Source: an uncultured Bacteroidota bacterium
GTDB lineage: Bacteria; Bacteroidota; Bacteroidia; Chitinophagales; Chitinophagaceae
NCBI GenBank assembly: GCA_946479535.1
Contig: CAMLGP010000022.1
Span: 1-12,696 of the forward strand
Direction of reading: 5' to 3'
Length of the DNA stretch: 12,696 nucleotides
Shown one piece after another: positions 1 to 5,623 of the stretch. Positions within the stretch are counted from its first letter, which is position 1; every line of letters begins with the position of its first letter. Under the pieces are notes generated by a model. That model was given only the letters and a program-made list of their open reading frames with translations, had not been told where the DNA came from and searched no databases. A program made the translations under genes and the position numbers.

Positions 1-269
1 CACATAAATTGAAACTGTGGCTCAGTGTCAATGGAAAAATGATGCAGAACGGTACAACAGCCAACCTTGTCTTTAATATTCCATTTCTTGTTTCTTACGT
101 TAGCCGGTTTATGACCCTGTTACCCGGAGATATTATCTCTACCGGAACACCGGCAGGCGTGGGCCTCGGGTTCAAACCAGCTATTTATTTGAAGCCAGGG
201 GATTTGATGGAGCTCGGTATTGATGGTTTAGGTGAATCCAAACAAAAATGTGTTGCCTATGCGGGTTGA
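1..269 (+). CDS. FAH-family hydrolase, C-terminal end (5' truncated)
   Basis: This is the last 88 or so codons of a fumarylacetoacetate hydrolase family protein; the reading frame is open to the window edge (first full codon at base 3) and stops with TGA at 267-269. The visible part has the typical C-terminal run of the family: a VNGKMMQNGTT strand, SRFMTLLPGDIISTGTP, AGVGLG and a closing LKPGDLMELGIDGLG segment. The metal ligands of the family lie upstream and cannot be seen. Known relatives include 2,4-diketo-3-deoxy-L-fuconate/L-rhamnonate hydrolases, which cleave the diketo acid to pyruvate plus a small acid in the last step of oxidative deoxyhexose catabolism. The neighbouring lactonase and dehydrogenases support that role, but acylpyruvase or other FAH activities remain possible. 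Its end overlaps the next gene by 11 bases, so the two are probably translationally coupled. Confidence 0.85.
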   Translation, partial: HKLKLWLSVNGKMMQNGTTANLVFNIPFLVSYVSRFMTLLPGDIISTGTPAGVGLGFKPAIYLKPGDLMELGIDGLGESKQKCVAYAG

Positions 270-1101
270 TTCCCATGTTCACTTTTGGCATTATGACGAA
301 CAGGAATACGACTGGATATCAGACGGTATGGAAGTATTGCAACAGGATTATCTTCCAAGACATGTAGCACGCACACTCAATAGAAATGGGCTGGATGGCT
401 GTATAGCTGTTCAGGCAAGACAGTCAGAACTGGAAACCCATTTCCTGGTTGAACTCGCAAAAACCAATGAGATAATTAAAGGAGTTGTAGGATGGGTTGA
501 CTTAAGAGATGAAAAACTGGAAGACCGGTTACAGTATTTCTCCCAATATCCCCAGATAAAAGGATGGCGCCATGTGGTGCAGGGTGAACCGGATGATTTT
601 TTATTGCGAAAAGACTTTCAACGGGGTATTCAGGCCCTGCAGCCCTTTGGGTATACCTATGATATCCTGATCTATCACCACCAGTTGAAACCGGCACTTG
701 AATTTGTATCCCTGTTTCCAGAACAGAAATTTGTGATTGATCATTGCGCCAAACCAGATATACGTGGTAAAAGCATTGATGCCTGGAAGACCCACATGAA
801 GGAAATGGCAAAGCATCCAAATGTTTTGTGCAAGATATCAGGACTATTGACGGAAACAAGATGGAAGCAATGGAGCCCGGCAGATTTCTATCCTTACCTG
901 GATGTAATCTTTGAAGCATTTGGAACAGACCGGTTATTATATGGAAGCGATTGGCCTGTTGTGTTACTCTCGGGAATATATGTACAATGGAGAAGCATGA
1001 TCGATAAATACATGGAAAATATAGATGAGGAGGAAAAGGAAAAGGTGATGGGAGGGAATGCTGTTACATTCTATGGTCTGAATAATACCAATGTTCAATA
1101 G
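259..1101 (+). CDS. Sugar lactonase, amidohydrolase superfamily (L-fucono-/L-rhamnono-lactonase type)
   Basis: The 280-residue product is a TIM-barrel amidohydrolase of the COG3618 kind, which hydrolyses sugar-acid lactones such as L-fucono-1,5-lactone or L-rhamnono-1,4-lactone in the cytoplasm. Visible signatures are the N-terminal metal motif DSHVHFW (H6, H8), RHVVQ (H105), VIDHCAKP (H162), CKISGL and YGSDWPV (D231, the usual catalytic aspartate). I chose ATG at 259 because MRVDSHVHFW matches the normal family N-terminus; an in-frame GTG at 232 would add nine residues with no family resemblance. The gene overlaps the end of the FAH-family gene by 11 bases and lies 37 bases before the SDR gene. 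No signal peptide is seen. 2-pyrone-4,6-dicarboxylate hydrolase belongs to the same family, but the neighbours favour a deoxyhexose lactone as substrate. Confidence 0.85.
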   Translation: MRVDSHVHFWHYDEQEYDWISDGMEVLQQDYLPRHVARTLNRNGLDGCIAVQARQSELETHFLVELAKTNEIIKGVVGWVDLRDEKLEDRLQYFSQYPQIKGWRHVVQGEPDDFLLRKDFQRGIQALQPFGYTYDILIYHHQLKPALEFVSLFPEQKFVIDHCAKPDIRGKSIDAWKTHMKEMAKHPNVLCKISGLLTETRWKQWSPADFYPYLDVIFEAFGTDRLLYGSDWPVVLLSGIYVQWRSMIDKYMENIDEEEKEKVMGGNAVTFYGLNNTNVQ

Positions 1102-1138
1102 GAAATATAGCTGTTATTCTAAACTTATATAATTAGAA

Positions 1139-1927
1139 ATGGATCTTCACTTAGCAGGTAAAATCATTATAGTAAGTGGCGGTGCAAAAGGTATCGGCGA
1201 AGGAATCGTAAAATCCCTTGCAGGAGAAGGAGCCATTCCGGTGATCATCGGAAGAAATGAAAAAGATAACCTGGATACAGTGCATGCTGTGGAATCAACA
1301 GGAGGCAAAGCCTTTCAGATCCCTGCGGAACTGACAAAACCTGAAGAATGCGAAAAAGCAGTAAAGCAGGTGATCAGTCAGTTTAAAAAAATAGATGGGG
1401 TAGTGAACAATGCAGGCGTGAATGATGGAGTTGGATTGGAAAAAGGAAATTATGAAGATTTCATTGCATCTCTTCACAAAAACCTGGTCCACTATTATCT
1501 GCTGGTCCACCATGCATTGCCTGAACTGAAAAAATCTAAAGGTTCCATCGTTAACATCACCTCCAAAACAGCAGAGACCGGGCAGGGAAATACCTCTGCC
1601 TATGCAGCTGCAAATGGTGGAAGGAATGCACTTACCAGGGAATGGGCTGTAGAATTATTGAAATATGGAATCAGGGTGAATGCTGTTGTGGTAGCAGAAT
1701 GCTATACTCCCCTGTATGAACGCTGGATAAAGACATTGCCAGATCCACAGGGAAAATTAAAAGAGATTGAATCCAAGATACCACTTGGTAACCGGATGAC
1801 CACAGCACAGGAAATAGCCGATATGGTTTCATTCCTGTTGAGCACAAGGTCTGGTCACACTACCGGTCAGATCATACATGTTGACGGTGGGTATGTACAT
1901 TTGGACAGAGCGCTTGCTAATGCGTAG
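1139..1927 (+). CDS. SDR-family oxidoreductase resembling L-fucose dehydrogenase, with YxxxN in place of YxxxK
   Basis: The product is a 262-residue classical short-chain dehydrogenase/reductase. The Rossmann motif GGAKGIG (G14, G18, G20), NNAG (90-93), N115, S142 and Y155 are all in their usual places, and the C-terminal HVDGGY strand is present. Arg39 at the end of the second strand hints at NADP(H). The sequence around the active site (TSKTAETGQGNTSAY, then REWAVELLKYGIRVNAVV and TPLY) resembles L-fucose dehydrogenases and 2-keto-3-deoxy-L-fuconate/rhamnonate dehydrogenases as I remember them. The residue four after Tyr155 is Asn159 (codon AAT at 1613-1615), not the catalytic lysine. The enzyme may be inactive, may have a compensating base, or may belong to a lineage with this substitution. 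Spacing to both neighbours is short (37 and 26 bases), so it is probably co-transcribed. Confidence 0.85.
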   Translation: MDLHLAGKIIIVSGGAKGIGEGIVKSLAGEGAIPVIIGRNEKDNLDTVHAVESTGGKAFQIPAELTKPEECEKAVKQVISQFKKIDGVVNNAGVNDGVGLEKGNYEDFIASLHKNLVHYYLLVHHALPELKKSKGSIVNITSKTAETGQGNTSAYAAANGGRNALTREWAVELLKYGIRVNAVVVAECYTPLYERWIKTLPDPQGKLKEIESKIPLGNRMTTAQEIADMVSFLLSTRSGHTTGQIIHVDGGYVHLDRALANA

Positions 1928-1953
1928 CTGGTAATTTTTCAATAGCAATTATC

Positions 1954-2958
1954 ATGAAAGTTTTAGTATGTAATCAGCCCGGTGAACTCGAATACCGGCA
2001 GGCAGAGCAGCCTGCAGCTGCTGAAGGGAACGCTTTATTGAAAGTAAAACGTGTGGGTGTTTGCGGTACCGACCTGCATGCCTATGAAGGCACTCAGCCT
2101 TTCTTCAACTATCCAAGAGTGCTGGGTCATGAGCTTGCATTGGAAGTGGAAGAGGCAAAAGGATTTAAGAAAGGAGAACGGGTAACCATCATACCTTATT
2201 TCGGTTGTGGAGAATGTATCGCCTGCAGAAATGGCAAACCCAACTGCTGTGTAAAGATCAATGTATTTGGTGTGCATATTGATGGGGGAATGAAGGAATA
2301 TATTTCTGTTCCGTTATCTTCAGTACTGCCCGGAAAAGGATTAGGATTTGATGAGCTGGCCCTGGTGGAACCACTCGCTATTGGAGCCCATGGTATCTGG
2401 AGAGCCGGTGTTCAACCTGGTGAATTTGTGTTAGTGATTGGTGCAGGTCCCATTGGTTTGGGACTGATGGAATTTGCCCGGATCGCTGGTGGCAAAGTAA
2501 TAGCATTGGATATTAATAAGCAACGACTCGATTTTTGTTCTGATAAATTAGGTGTTTCACATGTTATCAATGCAGGAAATGAAGATGTGATGCAAAGACT
2601 GAAGGAAATAACCAGTAATGATATGCCTACCGTTGTGATTGATGCAACAGGTAATCGAAAAGCCATCAACAATGCTTTCCAATATATGAGCCATGGTGGA
2701 CGGTATGTACTGGTTGGTTTGCAGAGAGAAGAGATAGTGGTGAGTCACCCGGAGTTTCATAAAAGAGAATCTACTTTAATGAGTAGCAGAAATGCCACCA
2801 AAGCAGATTTTGAAAAAGTGATGAATGCAATGGTTGAAGGAAAAGTTAATCCGGCTACCTATATTACGCACCGTGTTTCCTTTGATGAAGTGAAAGATAA
2901 TTTTAAGAACTGGTTAAACCCTGCTTTCGGCGTAATTAAGGCAATGATCGAAATATAG
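1954..2958 (+). CDS. Zinc-dependent medium-chain alcohol/polyol dehydrogenase
   Basis: The 334-residue product has the full layout of a zinc-containing medium-chain dehydrogenase. The catalytic-zinc segment is GVCGTDLH (C37) with GHE (H59, E60) and VEPLA (E139). The structural-zinc cysteines are C85, C88, C91 and C99, and the NAD-binding motif GAGPIGLG starts at 163. Asp186 at the end of the second Rossmann strand suggests NAD+ rather than NADP+. It is of the sorbitol/threonine dehydrogenase type; the exact substrate cannot be read from the sequence. The oxidative fucose/rhamnose pathway has two dehydrogenation steps and this cluster has two dehydrogenases, so it probably oxidises either the sugar at C1 or the 2-keto-3-deoxy acid. 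It is the last gene before a 164-base gap with palindromic repeats and may end the first operon. Confidence 0.85.
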   Translation: MKVLVCNQPGELEYRQAEQPAAAEGNALLKVKRVGVCGTDLHAYEGTQPFFNYPRVLGHELALEVEEAKGFKKGERVTIIPYFGCGECIACRNGKPNCCVKINVFGVHIDGGMKEYISVPLSSVLPGKGLGFDELALVEPLAIGAHGIWRAGVQPGEFVLVIGAGPIGLGLMEFARIAGGKVIALDINKQRLDFCSDKLGVSHVINAGNEDVMQRLKEITSNDMPTVVIDATGNRKAINNAFQYMSHGGRYVLVGLQREEIVVSHPEFHKRESTLMSSRNATKADFEKVMNAMVEGKVNPATYITHRVSFDEVKDNFKNWLNPAFGVIKAMIEI

Positions 2959-2979
2959 GTTATCTCGCCTTGATCCTTT

Positions 2980-3050
2980 GCCATGTTTCGTGAGACACAA
3001 AACGGAACTGAAATGGTTCGTGAGACACGAACCATGGCATTGTGAGACGC
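2980..3050. repeat. Intergenic palindromic repeat cluster, copy A
   Basis: The gap between the zinc dehydrogenase and the GH43 gene contains a perfect 10-bp inverted repeat, ATGGTTCGTG (3013-3022) and CACGAACCAT (3026-3035), around the triplet AGA. A degenerate copy of the same core, TTTCGTGAGACACAAAA, lies at 2986-3002, and a shorter remnant (TTGTGAGACGCC) at 3040-3051. GCCATG at 2980-2985 is also inverted as CATGGC at 3033-3038. The same core recurs at 5390-5442, so this is a dispersed repeat family and not a chance hairpin. No T-run follows, so simple intrinsic termination is unlikely. The rest of the gap (3051-3122) is the leader of the GH43 gene, in which I see no clear promoter box. Confidence 0.8.
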
Positions 3051-3122
3051 CTGAATGATGGTGCGAAAACCAGGGCAGTGTTTGGTGGCCGTCTAACATT
3101 AACTCTCAAAAGAAACTCCAAA

Positions 3123-4745
3123 ATGTTTTCCAGAATCACAGCCTTGATTTTACTCAGCCTGTTATCTTTAACTCCCTTTGCTCAACAAAAAAATTATGTA
3201 TCCCAGGTTTGGGTGGCAGATAACGGAGACGGTACTTATAAAAACCCGGTCCTTTATGCCGATTATTCTGATCCTGATGCGGTAAGAGTAGGCGAGGATT
3301 ATTACCTGACCTCTTCCAGCTTTGAAGATATTCCCGGTCTTCCCATTCTTCACTCAAAAGACCTGGTAAACTGGACAATTATCGGTCATGCGCTAGCCAA
3401 ACTTCCACCTTATGATCATTTTTCCATACCACAACATGGTAATGGTGTATGGGCGCCATCCATACGCTATCATAATGGAGAATTTTATATTTATTATCCT
3501 GATCCGGATTTCGGCATCTATCTCGTGAAGTCAAAGAATGCTGCTGGTCCCTGGAGTGATCCCGTACTGGTGGAAGGTGGAAAAGGTTTGATTGATCCCT
3601 GTCCATTATGGGATGATGATGGTAATGTTTACCTGGTTCATGCTTTTGCCGGAAGCAGGGCCGGAATCAAAAGCATTATTGTAGTTAAGAAGATGAATAA
3701 AGAAGGCACCCGTACAACTGATAATGGTGTAATGGTATATGATGGGCATGCAACTGATCCAACCATTGAAGGCCCCAAGTTCTATAAGCGCAATGGGTAT
3801 TATTACATATTTGCACCGGCAGGTGGCGTACCCACTGGCTGGCAACTGGTTTTGAGAAGTAAATCTGTTTATGGTCCTTATGAAAGAAATGTGGTGATGG
3901 ATCAGGGCAGTACTCCCACCAACGGACCACACCAGGGAGCATGGGTAATAACTCCCGGCGGAGAAAACTGGTTCCTGCATTTCCAGGACAGGGGAGCCTA
4001 TGGAAGAATTGTTCATCTGCAACCTATGAAATGGGTGAATGACTGGCCCGTTATAGGGATCGATAAAGATGGTGATGGCAAAGGAGAACCTGTATTGATC
4101 TATAAAAAACCTGCTGTTGGTAAAACAGGATCGAAACAGACACCACAGGAATCAGATGAATTCAATGGAACAAGACCGGGTTTGCAGTGGCAATGGATGG
4201 CCAATCCCAAATCAACATGGGCATTTGTGTATGATGGTAATCTTCGCCTGTTCTCAGACAAATGGCCAGACAGTGCAAAGAATCTTTGGTTTTCGCCAAA
4301 CGTATTACTCCAAAAATTCCCTGCGGAAAATTTCACCGCTACCACCAAACTCGTATTTCATCCCAATACCCGCCTGGAAAATGAAAAAGCAGGTTTGACA
4401 GTAATGGGATTCAGTTATGCCAGTCTTGGTCTGGAAAGTAAAAAGGATGGCATTTACCTTGTATATACCGAGGGTAAGGATGCAGACAAAGGAAACGCAG
4501 AAAAAGAAAATAGCATTCAGAAAATAAATGGCAATACTGTTTATTTGAGAGTTAGGGTAAGTGCCGAAGCAAAATGCCAGTTTAGTTATAGTTTTGACGG
4601 AATTCAATTCACTGATGCTCCCACCCTATTCCAGGCAGAGCCGGGAAGATGGAAAGGTGCAAAGCTGGGCTTGTTCTGTACGCGTGACGTGATCACCAAT
4701 GATTCAGGTTATGGTGATTTTGACTGGTTCAGGATTGAGAAATAA
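3123..4745 (+). CDS. Secreted GH43 glycoside hydrolase (beta-xylosidase / alpha-L-arabinofuranosidase type)
   Basis: The 540-residue product begins with a signal peptide (hydrophobic ITALILLSLLSL, cleavage expected after A20 in PFAQQ). I chose ATG at 3123 because it begins directly at this signal; an in-frame GTG at 3042 would put 27 unrelated residues in front and would lie inside the repeat. Residues about 35-340 form the five-bladed GH43 fold: YSDPDAVRVGEDYYLTSSSF carries the presumed base D50, LIDPCP carries the pKa-modulating D158, and TIEGPKFY carries the presumed acid E216. Residues about 350-540 form the C-terminal concanavalin-A-like beta-sandwich found in many beta-xylosidase-like GH43 enzymes. 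It is predicted to act in the periplasm on xylose- or arabinose-containing side chains; in a pectin context, arabinan or arabinogalactan branches are plausible. The subfamily and specificity cannot be decided here. The next gene starts 31 bases downstream. Confidence 0.9.
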   Translation: MFSRITALILLSLLSLTPFAQQKNYVSQVWVADNGDGTYKNPVLYADYSDPDAVRVGEDYYLTSSSFEDIPGLPILHSKDLVNWTIIGHALAKLPPYDHFSIPQHGNGVWAPSIRYHNGEFYIYYPDPDFGIYLVKSKNAAGPWSDPVLVEGGKGLIDPCPLWDDDGNVYLVHAFAGSRAGIKSIIVVKKMNKEGTRTTDNGVMVYDGHATDPTIEGPKFYKRNGYYYIFAPAGGVPTGWQLVLRSKSVYGPYERNVVMDQGSTPTNGPHQGAWVITPGGENWFLHFQDRGAYGRIVHLQPMKWVNDWPVIGIDKDGDGKGEPVLIYKKPAVGKTGSKQTPQESDEFNGTRPGLQWQWMANPKSTWAFVYDGNLRLFSDKWPDSAKNLWFSPNVLLQKFPAENFTATTKLVFHPNTRLENEKAGLTVMGFSYASLGLESKKDGIYLVYTEGKDADKGNAEKENSIQKINGNTVYLRVRVSAEAKCQFSYSFDGIQFTDAPTLFQAEPGRWKGAKLGLFCTRDVITNDSGYGDFDWFRIEK

Positions 4746-4776
4746 GATTGATTTTAAAATAGTAAAATAAAGGACG

Positions 4777-5208
4777 ATGAAAAAATTACTGGTGATCGTA
4801 ACATTATTCTCTTTGGCAACAATGGCTTCTGCGCAAAGCAAAAAAGAGAACCAGGTAGCTAAGGCAGTACAGGATCTTAAAAAAGCAATGATAGATGGAG
4901 ACAGTGTGCAGCTAATGAAATTAAGTTCCTCCAGGCTCACTTATGGTCATTCTTCTGGTAATATTGAAGATCAGCAGACCTTTGTGCATAATATAGCTAG
5001 CGGTAATTCTGATTTTGTGACCATTGATCTTTCGGAACAGGTGATATCAGTTAGTGGAAAAGTTGCTACCGTCAGGCATACACTAATCGCGGCTACCAAT
5101 GACAAAGGCAAGGGGCCTGGAACTGTAAAATTGCACATTCTGACCGTTTGGGTAAAAAGCGGTAGCAACTGGAAGCTGTTAGCCAGACAGGCAGTGAAAA
5201 TTCCGTAA
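4777..5208 (+). CDS. Small secreted NTF2/SnoaL-like (DUF4440-type) protein
   Basis: The 143-residue product has a clear signal peptide (MKKLLVIVTLFSLATMASAQ, cleavage expected after A19), so it is periplasmic or secreted. The mature part reads as a cone-shaped alpha+beta NTF2-like fold: a helix (AVQDLKKAMIDGDSVQLMKL), the segment LTYGHSSG (54-61), a central region with FVTIDLSEQ, and closing strands (KVATVRHTLIA, VKLHILTVWVKSGSNWKLLARQAV) typical of DUF4440/SnoaL proteins. The reaction, if any, is unknown; family members range from isomerases and dehydratases to binding proteins. An AAGGA box lies just before the ATG. It is 31 bases behind the GH43 gene and followed by a strong terminator, so it appears to be the last gene of a two-gene transcript and may assist in saccharide handling. 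Confidence is good for the fold and low for any function. Confidence 0.8.
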   Translation: MKKLLVIVTLFSLATMASAQSKKENQVAKAVQDLKKAMIDGDSVQLMKLSSSRLTYGHSSGNIEDQQTFVHNIASGNSDFVTIDLSEQVISVSGKVATVRHTLIAATNDKGKGPGTVKLHILTVWVKSGSNWKLLARQAVKIP

Positions 5209-5252
5209 GTATGTAGCTGGGGAAAAACGTATTTTTGTTTGACAAACTTGCT

Positions 5253-5297
5253 AGGGTATATAAGAAACTCCATCCGGGTACTTATATACCCTTTTTG
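5253..5297 (+). terminator. Rho-independent terminator after the NTF2-like gene
   Basis: AGGGTATATAAG (5253-5264) and CTTATATACCCT (5281-5292) form a perfect 12-bp stem with a 16-base loop, followed directly by a run of T (5292-5296). It lies 44 bases after the stop codon of the NTF2-like gene and probably ends the GH43 transcript. A second stem, CCCTTTTT (5289-5296) with AAAAAGGG (5302-5309), shares bases with the 3' arm, so the two structures cannot form fully at the same time. Confidence 0.85.
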
Positions 5298-5338
5298 TTG
5301 GAAAAAGGGAATGTTTTTCGCTACCTGGTTTACCGCAA

Positions 5339-5404
5339 TGGTTAGCTGCCCTGATTGGTTGCCATGGTTAGCTGCCATGGTTCGTTGCCATGGTTCGTGT
5401 CTCA
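5339..5404. repeat. Imperfect 13-bp tandem repeat, consensus TGGTTMGYTGCCA
   Basis: Successive units can be read as TGGTTAGCTGCC (5339), a shortened TGGTTGCCA (5356), TGGTTAGCTGCCA (5365), TGGTTCGTTGCCA (5378) and TGGTTCGTGTCTCA (5391). The three units at 5365, 5378 and 5391 are exactly 13 bases apart. The last unit merges into the first palindrome of the neighbouring repeat cluster, so the tandem array seems to have grown out of one arm of that palindrome. No spacers are present, so this is not a CRISPR array. Confidence 0.75.
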
Positions 5405-5463
5405 TGAACCATTCCCGTTCCGGTTCGTGAGACACGAACCGGGGCAAACGACACGGAACGGGC
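5390..5463. repeat. Intergenic palindromic repeat cluster, copy B (compound inverted repeats)
   Basis: Two palindromes stand side by side. The first is ATGGTTCGTG (5390-5399), TCT, then CATGAACCAT (5403-5412), with one G-T wobble; it is in the opposite orientation, as its centre reads TCT. The second is CCGGTTCGTG (5420-5429), AGA, then CACGAACCGG (5433-5442), a perfect 10-bp stem. Around the second lies an outer inverted repeat, CCCGTTCCG (5414-5422) with CGGAACGGG (5454-5462), which shares three bases with the inner stem. The 19-base core GGTTCGTGAGACACGAACC is identical to that at 3015-3033. TTTT follows the outer arm at 5466-5469, so it could also act as a weak terminator. Confidence 0.85.
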
Positions 5464-5509
5464 AGTTTTCCCTAACTTAATAGAGTGGTTACCAGTGGGA
5501 GCACCTTGA

Positions 5510-5533
5510 TATCGTTACCGGCAACGTTTGCGT
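5510..5533. promoter_or_regulatory. Possible LacI-type operator upstream of the GH28-GH105 gene
   Basis: CGTTACCGGCAACG (5513-5526) is a 14-bp palindrome with six of seven pairs matching and a central CCGG, as is common for LacI-family operators. It overlaps AACGTTTGCGT (5523-5533), which matches the right half of a second LacI-like pattern (an ideal ACGCAAACGTTTGCGT would match at 13 of 16 positions). The site is about 98 bases before the start of the pectinase gene, a reasonable place for a regulator site. No regulator gene is in the window and there is only one copy, so this remains tentative. Confidence 0.35.
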
Positions 5534-5623
5534 AAAAAAACACTCGCAAAACAGTGATTATCAGCAGATTTATCGGTAGACTTGTGCAACTCGGATACAC
5601 AAATCATTCTTTAAAACTTGCCA

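Larger units (their letters stand above)
5209..5623. other. 415-base intergenic region without a gene
   Basis: From left to right this gap holds an intrinsic terminator (5253-5297) with an overlapping second hairpin (5289-5309), an AT-rich spacer, a 13-bp imperfect tandem repeat (5339-5404), two palindromes of the repeat family also seen at 2980-3050, an outer inverted repeat (5414-5422 with 5454-5462), a possible operator (5510-5533), and about 90 bases of leader before the GH28-GH105 gene. The short open frames crossing it run through the terminator and repeats and do not look like genes. The promoter for the large enzyme should be here, but I cannot place it with confidence; AACGTTTG at 5523-5530 is one base off the Bacteroidota -7 consensus TAnnTTTG. 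Confidence 0.75.

Noticed and set aside
232..258. Upstream GTG start for the lactonase gene
   Set aside because: The family N-terminus begins at MRVDSHVHFW (ATG 259); the extra nine residues are just the other frame of the FAH gene end.
476..919. Minus-strand open frame of 147 codons within the lactonase gene
   Set aside because: It is antisense to the conserved lactonase motifs (RHVVQ, DHCAKP), and its translation is low-complexity and unrecognised.
3042..3122. Upstream GTG start for the GH43 gene
   Set aside because: It would place 27 residues encoded by repeat DNA in front of a clear signal peptide, so ATG 3123 is preferred.
2959..3122. Intrinsic terminator formed by the palindrome at 3013-3035
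   Set aside because: The stem is strong but no T-run follows it, so it is annotated as a repeat and not as a terminator.
3606..4022. Minus-strand open frame of 138 codons within the GH43 gene
   Set aside because: It is antisense to conserved GH43 motifs and shows no family features or start context.
5239..5430. Plus-strand small open frame in the gap after the terminator
   Set aside because: It begins inside the terminator region and mostly translates the 13-bp tandem repeat; there is no credible start signal.
4971..5447. Minus-strand open frame spanning the NTF2-like gene, the terminator and the repeats
   Set aside because: It crosses a strong terminator and the palindromic repeats; its N-terminal part only translates repeat DNA.
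5339..5463. CRISPR array
   Set aside because: The repeat units are contiguous 13-mers and palindromes without unique spacers of regular length.
5464..5623. Riboswitch or structured RNA leader before the pectinase
   Set aside because: No known riboswitch core or long conserved stem could be recognised by eye in this stretch.
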